Shown in pieces: positions 20,513 through 29,669 of a stretch of DNA of 64,000 bases. The position numbers were made by a program, and so were the translations under genes. Where the stretch lies: contig NZ_CP067129.1 of assembly GCF_028553745.1 (NCBI RefSeq), positions 2,715,754 through 2,779,753 on the forward strand. Reading direction: 5' to 3'. Source of the stretch: Paracoccus seriniphilus (GTDB lineage Bacteria > Pseudomonadota > Alphaproteobacteria > Rhodobacterales > Rhodobacteraceae). The notes under the pieces are model-generated. The model worked only from the letters and a program-made list of their open reading frames with translations. It searched no databases and was not told the origin of the DNA. Position 1 is the stretch's first letter, and every line of letters starts with the position of its first letter.

Positions 20513-21499
20513 ATGTTGAAACCGACTGTCCTGACCCTTGCCCTGCTGACCGCCACGTCAGCAGCCGCGCAGGAAAAGCCCGTTCTGACCGTCTATGCCG
20601 GCGATTACATCGCCAGCGAATGGGGTCCCGGCCCGCAAATCGAGGAAGGTTTCGAATCCTTCTGCGAATGCGATCTGAAATTCGTCACTGGCGACATCCT
20701 GCCCCGCATCCTGATGGAGGGCGAGAAGACCGAGGCCGATATCGTCTTTGGCCTGAACACCGACGTCACCGCCCGCGCGCGTGCCTCGGGGCTGTTTGCG
20801 CCGCATGGTCAGGATGTGTCGAATCTGTCTCTGCCCGTCGCATGGCAGGATGACATCTTTCTGCCCTATAACTGGGGTGAAACCGCCTTCATTTATGACG
20901 ACACGCGTCTTGAAAACCCGCCCGCAAGCTTCGAAGAGCTGCTGGCAGCGCCTGACGACCTGAAGATCGTCCTGCAGGACCCACGTTCCTCGATTTCAGG
21001 GCTGGCACTGCTGCTGTGGGTCAAGGCCATCTATGGTGACGACGCCGCGCAGGCCTGGGAAAGGCTGGCGCCCAAGGTGCTGACCGTGACCAAGGGCTGG
21101 TCGGAAAGCTATGGCATGTTCACCGAGGGCGAGGCCGATATGGTTCTGTCCTACACGACATCGCCCGCCTATCATATTGCCGCCGAAGACGATCAAAGCA
21201 AACATGCCGCGATCTTTCCCGAAGGGCATTACTTCATGGCCGAACTGGCCGCGCAGCTTGCCTCGACCGATCAGCCGGAACTGGCTCAGAGCTTCATGGA
21301 CTGGATCCTGACGCCCGATTTCCAGAAAACCATTCCGCTGGCCAACTGGTCCCTGCCCGCCAAGCTGGATCAGGACGCATGGCCCGAGGTGATGCGCAAC
21401 CTTCCGCGCCCCGAAAAGACCCTTTTCTATAGCGAAGACGAGGCAGAAGAGCTGCGCAAACCGGCGCTGGATGAATGGCTGCAGGCATTTTCGCGGTAA
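20513..21499 (+). CDS. thiB: Thiamine ABC transporter substrate-binding protein ThiB
   Basis: A 328-residue periplasmic binding protein of the iron/thiamine/spermidine class. The signal peptide (1-19) ends SAAAQ; LTVYAGDYIASEWGPGP opens the mature fold, and YNWGETAFIYDD and TKGWSESYGMF line the ligand site. ATG at 20513 follows AAAGGAGG. It binds thiamine, its monophosphate or pyrophosphate and passes it to ThiP. It is controlled by the TPP riboswitch upstream. Its end overlaps thiP by 25 bases. Confidence 0.95.
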   Translation: MLKPTVLTLALLTATSAAAQEKPVLTVYAGDYIASEWGPGPQIEEGFESFCECDLKFVTGDILPRILMEGEKTEADIVFGLNTDVTARARASGLFAPHGQDVSNLSLPVAWQDDIFLPYNWGETAFIYDDTRLENPPASFEELLAAPDDLKIVLQDPRSSISGLALLLWVKAIYGDDAAQAWERLAPKVLTVTKGWSESYGMFTEGEADMVLSYTTSPAYHIAAEDDQSKHAAIFPEGHYFMAELAAQLASTDQPELAQSFMDWILTPDFQKTIPLANWSLPAKLDQDAWPEVMRNLPRPEKTLFYSEDEAEELRKPALDEWLQAFSR

Positions 21500-23019
21500 G
21501 GCGCGATGCCGGGGGAATCGCGGTCGCTTCGGGGCTGGCCGCGCTGATCCTGGGCACGCTGGCCGCAGTTGCATGGCAGGCCAGGGGTCTGTCGGCACTG
21601 CAGATATGGGATTGGCGCGCCGTCTGGTTCACGATCTGGCAGGCAGCCCTGTCGGCGGCGCTGTCCGCCATTCTGGCGGTGCCGGTGGCCCGTGCGCTGG
21701 CTCGGCGGCGCTTTCCGGGACGCAGGGCCCTTGTCACCCTGCTGGGGGCCCCTTTCATCCTGCCCGTGATCGTGGCGATCATGGGGCTGATCGCCGTATT
21801 CGGCAGGACTGGCGCAATCAACGAGACGCTGCGTGCCATCGGCCTGGGCGAATTTTCTGTCTATGGCTGGCAAGGGGTGATCCTGGCCCATGTCTTCTTC
21901 AATCTGCCCCTGTCGGTTCGCCTGATTCTGCAGGGCTGGCAGAGCATTCCGGTCGAACGTTTCCGCCTGGCGGAAAGCCTTGGCTTTGCGCCCGCCGACA
22001 TGAGCCGCCATCTGGAAAGACCGATGCTGCGCGCGGTCCTGCCGGGTGTCTGTCTGGCCGTGTTCCTGGTCTGCCTGACATCCTTCACGGTAGCGCTGGC
22101 GCTGGGGGGCGGTCCTTCGGCCACCACGGTTGAACTGGCCATCTACCAGGCGTTCCGTTTTGATTTCGATCTGGGGCGCGCGGCCGCGCTGGGACTTGTG
22201 CAGATCGCGCTGAGCCTTGCAGCCTTGCTGATGGCACGCCACATCGTGGCACCGGCTGCCTTTGGCGCGGGACTGGACCTTGATCGGGGTCCGGCTGCTC
22301 CGCGCGGCTTTCACCGCCTGGCGGATGCCATTGCAATCACGCTGGCGACGCTGTTCCTGCTGTGGCCCATCGGCGCGGTGGCCGTTCAGGGCCTTCCCCG
22401 AATCCCTGCCCTGCCCGCCGATGTCTGGGCTGCCGCGCTGCGTTCCATCGTGATGGCCCTGCTTTCGGCTCTGCTCGCGGCGGGGCTATGCCTGACCCTT
22501 GCACTGACGATTGCCCGGAGCAACAAGAGCTGGCTGGAGGCCGCAGGCATGTTGCCGCTGGTCGCCTCGCCGCTGGTGCTGGGAACAGGGCTGTTCATCC
22601 TGTTGCGCGGCCATCTCTCGACCGATGATCTTGCACTGCCGGTCACGGTTCTGATCAACGCGGTCATGGCGCTGCCATTCGGGCTGCGCGCACTGATACC
22701 CGCAGCACAGACATTGCGGGCCGACTACGGGCGGCTGGCCGAATCGCTGAACATGACCGGCATGGCGCGCCTGCGCCTGCTGACCCTGCCAAGACTGGCG
22801 GCCCCGCTTGGCTTTTCATCCGGGCTGGCAGCCGCGCTGGCAATGGGGGATCTGGGTGTGATCACCCTTTTCGCGACGGATCAGCCGACCTTGCCATTGA
22901 AGCTGTACCAGCTGATGAATTCCTATCGCATGGCGGATGCTTCGGCATGTGCGGTGTTGCTGATGGCCATCAGCTTTGCCCTGTTCTGGCTTTTTGACCG
23001 CGGAGGCCGCCTTGCTTGA
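21475..23019 (+). CDS. thiP: Thiamine ABC transporter permease ThiP
   Basis: A 514-residue permease with about twelve helices in two homologous halves, each with a binding-protein-dependent transport signature (RLAESLGFAPADM in the first half, RLAESLNMTGMARL in the second). The two-domain single-chain form is typical of ThiP. It moves thiamine across the inner membrane, driven by ThiQ. The ATG at 21475 lies inside the thiB end and the last 8 bases overlap thiQ, showing tight operon packing. Confidence 0.94.
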   Translation: MAAGIFAVRRDAGGIAVASGLAALILGTLAAVAWQARGLSALQIWDWRAVWFTIWQAALSAALSAILAVPVARALARRRFPGRRALVTLLGAPFILPVIVAIMGLIAVFGRTGAINETLRAIGLGEFSVYGWQGVILAHVFFNLPLSVRLILQGWQSIPVERFRLAESLGFAPADMSRHLERPMLRAVLPGVCLAVFLVCLTSFTVALALGGGPSATTVELAIYQAFRFDFDLGRAAALGLVQIALSLAALLMARHIVAPAAFGAGLDLDRGPAAPRGFHRLADAIAITLATLFLLWPIGAVAVQGLPRIPALPADVWAAALRSIVMALLSALLAAGLCLTLALTIARSNKSWLEAAGMLPLVASPLVLGTGLFILLRGHLSTDDLALPVTVLINAVMALPFGLRALIPAAQTLRADYGRLAESLNMTGMARLRLLTLPRLAAPLGFSSGLAAALAMGDLGVITLFATDQPTLPLKLYQLMNSYRMADASACAVLLMAISFALFWLFDRGGRLA

Positions 23020-23704
23020 ATTGCTGGACTTGCGCCTGACGCGAGAATCCTTTCGGCTGATGGCCGATCTGACGGTCGAACCGGGTGCCCGCATTGCGGT
23101 GATCGGCCCGTCGGGATCAGGGAAATCCACCCTGCTTTCGATGATCGGCGGCTTCCTGACGCCGGATGCCGGGCACGTCCTGTGGCGGGGCAAGGATATC
23201 ACCGAAACGCCGCCCGGTCAGAGACCGGTATCCTTTCTGTTTCAGGACCAGAATCTCTTTCCACATCTGAGCGTGGCACAGAATATCGGGCTGGGCCTGC
23301 GTCCCGATCTGCGGCTGGATGCATCTCAAAAGCGCCGTGTCACACAGGTCATGGAACAGGTCGGGCTGGGTGGCATGGCCCGACGGCGCCCCGCTGATCT
23401 GTCCGGCGGTCAACAAAGCCGGGTCGCCCTTGCCCGGGTCCTGCTGCGAGCCCGCCCCATCTTGTTGCTGGACGAACCCTTCGCCGCCCTTGGTCCCGCG
23501 TTGAAAGCCGAGATGCTTCGGTTGCTGAGCACTATCGCCGCCGAAACGCAGGCCACTGTGCTGATGGTCACACATGACCCGGCAGATGCCCGCAACTTCG
23601 CCCCCCACACCGTCTTGGTCGATGATGGCACCGTACATCAGCCCGCCCCGACGGCAGAACTTCTGGCCTCGCCGCCCCCAAGCCTGCGCGCTTACCTGGG
23701 ATAA
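23012..23704 (+). CDS. thiQ: Thiamine ABC transporter ATP-binding protein ThiQ
   Basis: A 230-residue ATPase. I chose the TTG at 23012, giving a protein that begins LELLDLRLTRESF, because GGAGG stands 6 bases before it and the length matches ThiQ; an upstream ATG at 22976 lacks a ribosome site. Walker A GPSGSGKST, Q-loop FQDQNLFPH, signature LSGGQQSRVALARV and Walker B LLLDEPFAAL are intact. It powers ThiP. It overlaps the thiP stop by 8 bases and is the last gene of the operon. Confidence 0.94.
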   Translation: MLELLDLRLTRESFRLMADLTVEPGARIAVIGPSGSGKSTLLSMIGGFLTPDAGHVLWRGKDITETPPGQRPVSFLFQDQNLFPHLSVAQNIGLGLRPDLRLDASQKRRVTQVMEQVGLGGMARRRPADLSGGQQSRVALARVLLRARPILLLDEPFAALGPALKAEMLRLLSTIAAETQATVLMVTHDPADARNFAPHTVLVDDGTVHQPAPTAELLASPPPSLRAYLG

Positions 23705-23732
23705 TATGTCGACGTACATGCGTCGCTCCGAC

Positions 23733-23752
23733 CTTTGGCGACCATGCCAAAG
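23733..23752. terminator. Hairpin between convergent thiBPQ and flagellar genes
   Basis: CTTTGGC and GCCAAAG form a 7-bp stem with a 6-base loop in the 51-base gap between convergent genes. A second small inverted repeat, CGACG/CGTCG, lies at 23710-23724. No T-run is present, so end-of-transcript function is only likely. Confidence 0.4.
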
Positions 23753-23755
23753 CGA

Positions 23756-24538
23756 TCAGGCCGTACCCGAGAGCAAGGTCAATGCGATGCTATAGCGGTT
23801 CTGGGCCGAGGAGTTGTTCATCTCTGATCGGAGCAGAAAGCTGTCGATCAGACGCTCGATCCCATCTGCGGTAGTCAGATCGGAAAAGGACGAGCTTCCC
23901 AGGAACCGCTCGGCGGCCTTGGTAAATTCTTCATACTGTCGGTCGATCGACAAATTCGCATAGCCGTCACCAAAGCCGAAGGCCCCTTCAAAGACCGTTT
24001 TCAACGGCGTATTTGCAAGGACTTCGTACCACAGGGTGCGATCCGACGACTCACGCCCTGACATCCCCTGCAGTTCGCGCTGAGCATTCAACGCCAGACG
24101 CAGATTCTCATCGGCTTCACCCACCCTGTATTCGAACTCGCGCTGCAAATAGTCCCGTGACACCGTATCAATGATACTGTCTGCATCTGCGCCCCCAGCC
24201 TGAAAATCAAAGGTGGTGGCAAGGCGCAGGTAGCGTTTGTCGCTGAGCCGGTTGGCCAGGGAGTTTTCATCCTGCAGATCGGATTCGAGTACCTTTTGAA
24301 TGAACGCCTTATTGCCTATGTCGTCGTCCAGACCAAAGGCCCGCAGGGCGACGTGAAGCATTTGGTAGTCCCGAACCAGATCGGCTGCAGAATCGATCGA
24401 GCTGATGTTCTTTTCGAACTCTTGGGTGGAACGTTGCACAACAGGATCTTGGGACAGAACTTCAAGATGTCGCGCGGCCTGATCCTGAAGAATGCGCCAT
24501 CCCTGCAACCCAGTTGCGCCGATTGCCAATGTCGCCAT
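23756..24538 (-). CDS. DUF1217 family flagellar-cluster protein
   Basis: A 260-residue, mostly helical protein starting MATLAIGATGLQGW, using the ATG at 24538 with GGGAG before it. It has the features of the DUF1217 family, found in flagellar gene clusters of Rhodobacterales: a central part with repeated helices (SLANRLSDKRYLRLATTF) and a conserved end. There is no signal peptide or membrane segment. Its molecular role is not known. It is the last gene of the fliC-flaF-flbT row, 10 bases after flbT, so a motility role is inferred from position. Confidence 0.78.
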   Translation of the reverse strand: MATLAIGATGLQGWRILQDQAARHLEVLSQDPVVQRSTQEFEKNISSIDSAADLVRDYQMLHVALRAFGLDDDIGNKAFIQKVLESDLQDENSLANRLSDKRYLRLATTFDFQAGGADADSIIDTVSRDYLQREFEYRVGEADENLRLALNAQRELQGMSGRESSDRTLWYEVLANTPLKTVFEGAFGFGDGYANLSIDRQYEEFTKAAERFLGSSSFSDLTTADGIERLIDSFLLRSEMNNSSAQNRYSIALTLLSGTA

Positions 24539-24548
24539 CCCATGCTCC

Positions 24549-24950
24549 CTATTGCCTGACACTCAACAAACGGGCCTCGCGTGGCAGCAATTCGCGAAGC
24601 CGCCGCAATGATTGATAAGCGTTGCCGCGGACAATATGTTCGGTGGCTTCTGTCAGAATACGCCGACTATCCCGGTCATCGAAAACCCGGCTTAGTTGTT
24701 CGATCGCCATCGACAGTTGCTTCTTTCCCTCGGCCAGGTCTGCATCTCCTGACAGGATCAACTGAGCGATATAGCAGGCGCGGGCAACTGGCGTGTTGGC
24801 CTTGTCAGGATGAATCGCGTCACGCAGGCGCAGCACATTCACGTTCGGTGTCACGATCGACAGCTTCGTCCGCCGCTCGCCATTCTCTATGACAGCACCA
24901 TTGATCAGAACGCGTTCGCCCGGGGCAAGCTTCAGCACAAGGCCCGTCAT
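24549..24950 (-). CDS. flbT: Flagellum biosynthesis regulator FlbT
   Basis: A 133-residue protein matching FlbT, which binds flagellin mRNA in Caulobacter and controls its stability and translation. The characteristic start LVLKLAPGERVLINGAVIENG and the segment ARACYIAQLILSGD are present. The ATG at 24950 shares one base with the flaF stop (TGATG), so it is translationally coupled to flaF. It probably controls the fliC mRNA encoded just upstream. Confidence 0.93.
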   Translation of the reverse strand: MTGLVLKLAPGERVLINGAVIENGERRTKLSIVTPNVNVLRLRDAIHPDKANTPVARACYIAQLILSGDADLAEGKKQLSMAIEQLSRVFDDRDSRRILTEATEHIVRGNAYQSLRRLRELLPREARLLSVRQ

Positions 24951-25312
24951 CACTGCACCTCTCCGCGCAGCCCTTTCAGGATCGACATGTTCACCTCGAT
25001 CAAGGCATCCGTACTGACCTCTCCTGCCAACACCCTGTGCCCATGGCGGATCGAAAAAGCCGCCAGGGACAGCAATCCGGCTTTGAGTTCATCCGACAAC
25101 CGGTTTCCAGGAGCTGCCAGATCCGTGGCAAGAAGGGTCCAGAGTTCGTTATTCTTGTGGACCGCCATGATTGCCTCGGCCGAGCGACATTCCCGGTCAG
25201 ACTGACGCAAGAGACGAGTGACACGCGAGATGACGTCATATTCTGCGTCGCGCGCTGTGCGGACAGCATTGGCACCATAGCCGGTCTGGGGCAAAGGAGT
25301 TACCGCATTCAA
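24950..25312 (-). CDS. flaF: Flagellin synthesis regulator FlaF
   Basis: A 120-residue protein of the FlaF family, required for flagellin synthesis in Caulobacter and relatives, where it acts opposite to FlbT. Helical segments YDVISRVTRLLRQSD and NNELWTLLATDLA are typical. It lies 66 bases after fliC, with a terminator-like hairpin between, and overlaps flbT by one base. Confidence 0.92.
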   Translation of the reverse strand: MNAVTPLPQTGYGANAVRTARDAEYDVISRVTRLLRQSDRECRSAEAIMAVHKNNELWTLLATDLAAPGNRLSDELKAGLLSLAAFSIRHGHRVLAGEVSTDALIEVNMSILKGLRGEVQ

Positions 25313-25340
25313 TGTTTCAGTTCCCGATTTGCATTGAGCA

Positions 25341-25369
25341 GAGAAAGATGGGGCGCCCGAAAGCGCCCC
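25341..25369 (-). terminator. Terminator after fliC
   Basis: A perfect 7-bp stem GGGGCGC/GCGCCCC (25350-25356 with 25363-25369, 6-base loop) is followed on the reverse strand by ATCTTTCTC. It probably limits read-through into flaF-flbT, so flagellin mRNA is in excess. Confidence 0.68.
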
Positions 25370-25378
25370 GCAGGATCA

Positions 25379-26221
25379 TCACCGGAACAGCGACAGGATT
25401 GCAGACGGCGCCTGGTTGGCGATGGACAGCGCCTGGATGCCAAGCTGCTGCTGGGTTTGCAGCGCCTGCAGACGCGCCGAGGCCTCTTCCATATCCGCAT
25501 CGACAAGCGATCCGATGCCCGCGTCCAGCGAATCGGCCAGTTTGCCAACAAAGTTGGCCTGATCCGAGATACGCTTGCCCGCCGAACCAAGGGCAGCCGC
25601 ACCGTTGACGGCTGTATCGATCAACATCTCCAGCTCACCGACAGCAGTTTCCGCCGTGCTCTGATCCGCGATGGCAGTCAAGGTGCCGCCCACGATAGTG
25701 CCCTCGAAATCGAGCGATGCGACGCTGATGCTGTTTACCGTTGTCGTTGCCGCACCAACCTCCCGATCCAGCGAAGCCATCACCGTGAAGGACGTCCCAC
25801 CATCGACACCGTTGGTGCTGAGCAGATTGATACCGTTCATTTGCGTGCCAGACACGATCGACGCGATCTGTGCCATCTTGGCAGTGATGTCGGTCTGAAC
25901 CTTGGTGTAGTCGAACCCGTCGGTTCCGGCATTCAGCGCCAGATTTTTCATCTCTTTCAGCAGATCGACGACCTGTTCGGCGCCGACACGGGCGGTCGCC
26001 ACCGTCGCCTCGGCAACATTCAGCCCGCTTTGAATGGCCTTGAAGGCTTCCTGGTCGGTCTCCATGACCTTGGAAATCGCCCAGATTGCCGAGTTGTCCT
26101 GCGCATTCGCGACCGATTTTCCGGTCGAGATTTCAGACTGGGCCTTGTTCAGATCGCTATTGATCGATTTCAGGGTTTGCAGCGCGACAATGGCGCCATT
26201 ATTGGTCAGAATGCTGGACAT
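25379..26221 (-). CDS. fliC: Flagellin
   Basis: A 280-residue flagellin, the short form common in Rhodobacterales. The conserved N-terminal D0/D1 helices (about 1-135) start MSSILTNNGAIVALQTL; the C-terminal D0/D1 part (about 205-280) ends SIANQAPSAILSLFR. The variable middle region is short. There is no signal peptide because export is by the flagellar type III apparatus. AGGAGG precedes the ATG. The gene order fliC-flaF-flbT-DUF1217 is a regular motility arrangement in this family. Confidence 0.96.
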   Translation of the reverse strand: MSSILTNNGAIVALQTLKSINSDLNKAQSEISTGKSVANAQDNSAIWAISKVMETDQEAFKAIQSGLNVAEATVATARVGAEQVVDLLKEMKNLALNAGTDGFDYTKVQTDITAKMAQIASIVSGTQMNGINLLSTNGVDGGTSFTVMASLDREVGAATTTVNSISVASLDFEGTIVGGTLTAIADQSTAETAVGELEMLIDTAVNGAAALGSAGKRISDQANFVGKLADSLDAGIGSLVDADMEEASARLQALQTQQQLGIQALSIANQAPSAILSLFR

Positions 26222-26399
26222 GTTGTCCTCCTGTGATGGGGATGCTTTGCATCCGCGATTGAGACAGATGGCCTTCTGACCTGACGGCGGAATTATCCGC
26301 CCCGCATATTTCTTATGCGCCGCACCCTTTTACGTGGCGCCCTCTTTACAAATAGTGAATTCACCGCCTTTCTCAAACACGCTTCAATGCAAATTTTAT

Positions 26400-26714
26400 T
26401 CAATATCTCTTTCCGACCGTCGCGGGCGTAAAGGTAACCTGGCGCTGTCCGCTGTTGTCATATGTTTGCAGACTTCGGGCCGCCAGGATGATCGCACGGA
26501 CATCCGCGGCCCCCTTGCGGGCACCGCGTAACGAGGATTCGGCGAGTTCATGCAGTTCCGAAATGCGTTTCCGAAGGATCGGGCGCAGATGATCTGGAAC
26601 ACCTTGCTGACGGACACGATTCGAAAATTCCTCAAGCCCGACAAGGGCATTTCCGGCATGACCTTTCATGATCTCGGCCCTGGCCCGATCAAGGATGTGC
26701 AACAGATCAGCCAC
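26400..26714 (-). CDS. FlgN-like flagellar chaperone (putative)
   Basis: A 104-residue helical protein. The start is the GTG at 26714, chosen because AAAGGAGG stands 5 bases before it. A helical start (ADLLHILDRARAEIMKG), a long predicted coiled stretch, and an ending LQTYDNSGQRQVTF resemble FlgN proteins, which escort hook-associated proteins to export. It overlaps the end of the FlgJ-like gene by 8 bases. The identification rests on pattern and position rather than a clear signature. Confidence 0.55.
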   Translation of the reverse strand: MADLLHILDRARAEIMKGHAGNALVGLEEFSNRVRQQGVPDHLRPILRKRISELHELAESSLRGARKGAADVRAIILAARSLQTYDNSGQRQVTFTPATVGKRY

Positions 26715-26958
26715 ATTTGCCTCCTTTCGACAGGACCGATCCGAATCCGAAATCGAGCTTCTGCGCCATAAGCCCGGCATATTCACGGGTCAGAAAGCTG
26801 GAGAACTGCTCCTCTCCAGGTCCACCGGAAAAGCCGCCACCGGATTTAGAGGCTCCGCAATATTTCAGCATTTCCTCCAGAAACATCGCCTCCAGCCCGT
26901 CTTCGAGCTTGGTTGGATTGACCGGGTTAATATTGGTGAAAATTTGATCTACCTGCAT
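26707..26958 (-). CDS. Rod-binding protein (FlgJ N-terminal domain type)
   Basis: An 83-residue protein containing only the rod-binding domain: KLEDGLEAMFLEEMLK near 19-34 and SSFLTREYAGLMAQKLDFG near the end. The muramidase domain of enteric FlgJ is absent, as is usual in alphaproteobacteria. It would help assemble the flagellar rod in the periplasm. GGAGG precedes the ATG at 26958. It is divergent from fliK across a 100-base gap that should carry promoters in both directions. Confidence 0.75.
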   Translation of the reverse strand: MQVDQIFTNINPVNPTKLEDGLEAMFLEEMLKYCGASKSGGGFSGGPGEEQFSSFLTREYAGLMAQKLDFGFGSVLSKGGKCG

Positions 26959-27058
26959 CTCACCTCCAGAAATATTGATAGAACCGCATTTAATTCACAC
27001 GGGTAAATATTTGGTAATCGTTTCGGATTAATACGGCCATGAACGAGGAACAGAGTGC

Positions 27059-28072
27059 ATGAGTGGTGAACTGCTGACACATGGCTTGCCGACACCCCCC
27101 GCGGTCCGCAGCGGGGGGGGCGTTTCGGCCAATTCAGATGGAAATCCGGACGAGGTAGATTTCGAAGAGACTTGGGAAGAGGTCACGCGGATCAAGGCAG
27201 CACCGGAAAGCACCGTGCCATCCGAGGCCGAACAGACGGAAGACAGCCCCTCATCCAATGCCGACCAAACCGCCGTGGGGGATAGCTCGGACGATCCCCA
27301 TGCCTTGTCGCTGTTCATCGAACAGATCACCGGCATCACTGCAGCGGTCGCCGATCCATCCGGTCCGGACAGGGCAGTCGTCATGGACATTCCGGCCGGG
27401 ACATTGCGTGAGGAATTCTCTGAACGACGGTCGCCCCAGACCTCTGACGTGGCGGATGTTCGGGGCGTCGCGAGCGATCCAGAGGGCGATCCGGCAACGG
27501 CAACGGCTTCGAAGGCCGCTGGTCAAGTTGAACTTGCCGGGGAAGCGCCGGACTTTCAGGAACCTGCCCATGAACCCCGCGCAACATCTCTGATCGCTTC
27601 CCGGCCCCCCGAGGAAATGATGCGGAGCTTGCCATCTGGCGAAGCGGTCCGAAACATCGGACCTGCCTTACAGCCCGTCGCTGCAATCAAGACGGTATTG
27701 GGGCAAATTGCCGACGCCCTCGTCACCGCTGCGGACGATCGGATCGAGATCACGCTGTCCCCGGAAGAACTGGGCCGAATCCGCCTGATCGTCTCTGGCC
27801 CGGATCGCGCGCCCCATGTTTCGGTCTGGGTAGAACGTCCCGAGGTCATGGATCTGATCAGGCGCAACACCACCCTTCTGCATCAGCATTTTTCCGCGGC
27901 GGGATTCGAAGGGGCGGCGTTCGATTTTCAAGATGGCCAGCAGGAATGGCACGACAACCCACCCCCTGCACGCGCCGAATCGGTTGCCATTGCGCAGATT
28001 GCCCCGGTGATCTCGGGCGGCTCCGCGCTTCATCCTGCCCGAATTGACGGTCGACTCGACATCCGATTGTGA
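27059..28072 (+). CDS. fliK: Flagellar hook-length control protein FliK
   Basis: A 337-residue protein. The first two thirds are acidic, low-complexity and variable, as in other FliK proteins. The C-terminal part is a hook-length control domain with LSPEELGRIRLIVSG at about 236-250 and a following helix (RRNTTLLHQHFSAAGF). FliK measures hook length and triggers the switch of export specificity. AGGAACAG lies before the ATG. flgD follows after 12 bases. Confidence 0.85.
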   Translation: MSGELLTHGLPTPPAVRSGGGVSANSDGNPDEVDFEETWEEVTRIKAAPESTVPSEAEQTEDSPSSNADQTAVGDSSDDPHALSLFIEQITGITAAVADPSGPDRAVVMDIPAGTLREEFSERRSPQTSDVADVRGVASDPEGDPATATASKAAGQVELAGEAPDFQEPAHEPRATSLIASRPPEEMMRSLPSGEAVRNIGPALQPVAAIKTVLGQIADALVTAADDRIEITLSPEELGRIRLIVSGPDRAPHVSVWVERPEVMDLIRRNTTLLHQHFSAAGFEGAAFDFQDGQQEWHDNPPPARAESVAIAQIAPVISGGSALHPARIDGRLDIRL

Positions 28073-28084
28073 AAGGACCCCCAC

Positions 28085-28741
28085 ATGATCCAGGCAACAG
28101 GTGCAACTTCAATTACGGCCACAACCGCCGCGACAACCAGCACATCAGCGACAAGCACGGCCGATTTCGACACTTTTCTGCAAATGCTGACTGCACAGTT
28201 GAAGAATCAGGATCCGCTCAACCCGATGGAGGGCACTGAATTCGCCGTTCAGCTGGCAACATTCTCAGGCGTCGAACAGCAAACCAGAACCAACCAACTG
28301 CTGGAAGAGATGCTGGCCCATACCAGCGGAGACCTGGGACAGATGGCGCAATGGATCGGCAAACAGGCCCGCACGACGCAACCCGTCTGGTTCGGCGATT
28401 CGTCCCTGACGCTGGAAGTCACCCCCGATCCCTCGGCTGACAGTGTTCTGCTGGTCACCCGCAATGCCGCCGGCACTGAAATCAGCCGCGAGGAAATCGG
28501 CCCCGGATCAGGTCAGATCGAATGGTTCGGCCGCGATGGCAAAGGAGATCGCCTTCCCAAAGGGCAATACAGCTTTGAAACCATCAGCATCCGCAATGAC
28601 GAGGTGATCGGCATCGATCCCGCCAGCGCCTATGGCCGGGTCGTAGAGGCGCAGCTTGGCCCACAGGGCACCGAGGTCATTCTTGAAGGTGGGTCCGTCG
28701 TGCTGGCCGATGAGGTCACGGCGCTGCGTGAAATGGACTAG
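28085..28741 (+). CDS. flgD: Flagellar hook assembly protein FlgD
   Basis: A 218-residue scaffolding protein that caps the growing hook. The conserved N-terminal region FDTFLQMLTAQLKNQDPLNPM lies at about 29-49, quoted here as TAQLKNQDPLNPM, followed by EFAVQLATFSGVEQQ. The C-terminal half is a Tudor/Fn3-like part with WFGRDGKGDRLPKGQY. It forms a fliK-flgD pair. Confidence 0.94.
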   Translation: MIQATGATSITATTAATTSTSATSTADFDTFLQMLTAQLKNQDPLNPMEGTEFAVQLATFSGVEQQTRTNQLLEEMLAHTSGDLGQMAQWIGKQARTTQPVWFGDSSLTLEVTPDPSADSVLLVTRNAAGTEISREEIGPGSGQIEWFGRDGKGDRLPKGQYSFETISIRNDEVIGIDPASAYGRVVEAQLGPQGTEVILEGGSVVLADEVTALREMD

Positions 28742-28830
28742 CTTGCAGACGGACAGCAGACTTGACGCAGGTTCCACAACGGGGCAGGCCCTGACATGCC
28801 AAGCTGCATGCGACCACAAGGGACACCGCC

Positions 28831-29520
28831 ATGACTTTCGACCGCAAGATCAAGATCGCCCCCTCGATCCTTTCCGCAGATTTCGCCGATTTCGGCCGCG
28901 AGATTCAGGCGGTCGAAGCGCAGGGGGCCGATTGGGTGCATGTCGACGTGATGGACGGGCATTTCGTTCCCAACCTGACTTTTGGCCCGCCCGCAGTGAA
29001 GGCATTTCGCCCGCATGTGAAGACCTTCATGGACGTTCATCTGATGATCGCGCCCGTCGATCCCTATATCGAGGCCTATGCCGAAGCCGGGGCCGACATG
29101 ATCACCGCCCATGTCGAGGCCGGCCCGCATCCGCACCGCACGCTTCAGGCGATTCGCGCAACCGGCAAGAAGGCAGGCATTGCGCTGAATCCGGGCACGC
29201 CGCTGGAGTCGGTCGAATATCTGCTGGACCTTTGCGACATGGTGCTGATCATGACCGTGAACCCCGGCTTTGGCGGCCAGAAATTCATTCATAGCCAGAT
29301 CGACAAGATCGCGCGTCTGCGCGGCATGATCGGCGACCGCCCGATCCACATCCAGGTCGATGGCGGCGTGGATCCGAAAACGGCGCCGCTGGTTGCCAAG
29401 GCGGGCGCGGATGTTCTGGTTGCAGGTTCCGCCGTCTTCAAGGGCGGATCTGTCGACAAGGCAGACATCTATGGTGAAAACATGCGTGCACTGCGCGAGG
29501 CGATCGAATCCGGGAATTGA
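28831..29520 (+). CDS. rpe: Ribulose-phosphate 3-epimerase
   Basis: A 229-residue TIM-barrel enzyme. It interconverts ribulose 5-phosphate and xylulose 5-phosphate in the pentose phosphate pathway. Signatures are complete: [13 protein letters not shown] at the start with catalytic Asp in [12 protein letters not shown], the metal histidines (HLM), [12 protein letters not shown], and VDGGV with the second catalytic Asp. AAGGGA precedes the ATG. It stands as a single gene after flgD. Confidence 0.97.
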   Translation: MTFDRKIKIAPSILSADFADFGREIQAVEAQGADWVHVDVMDGHFVPNLTFGPPAVKAFRPHVKTFMDVHLMIAPVDPYIEAYAEAGADMITAHVEAGPHPHRTLQAIRATGKKAGIALNPGTPLESVEYLLDLCDMVLIMTVNPGFGGQKFIHSQIDKIARLRGMIGDRPIHIQVDGGVDPKTAPLVAKAGADVLVAGSAVFKGGSVDKADIYGENMRALREAIESGN

Positions 29521-29669
29521 CCTCGCGGCTGTCCCGGCGTCAGTTGATGGGCAGTCATCAAGGATCATTGTGGCCGGCACGACCTCTGCCGCGCGGCACA
29601 GGGCATATCCGGGCCCATTGCAGGGCAGAAGGTCAAAGCAAGACAGGGTAACAACAGGAGCAGGGCAAT

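Noticed and set aside
26222..26399. Sigma-28 or sigma-54 promoter before fliC
   Set aside because: TAAA and GCGCATAA-like parts are present but with wrong spacing, and no TGGCAC-N5-TTGC was found.
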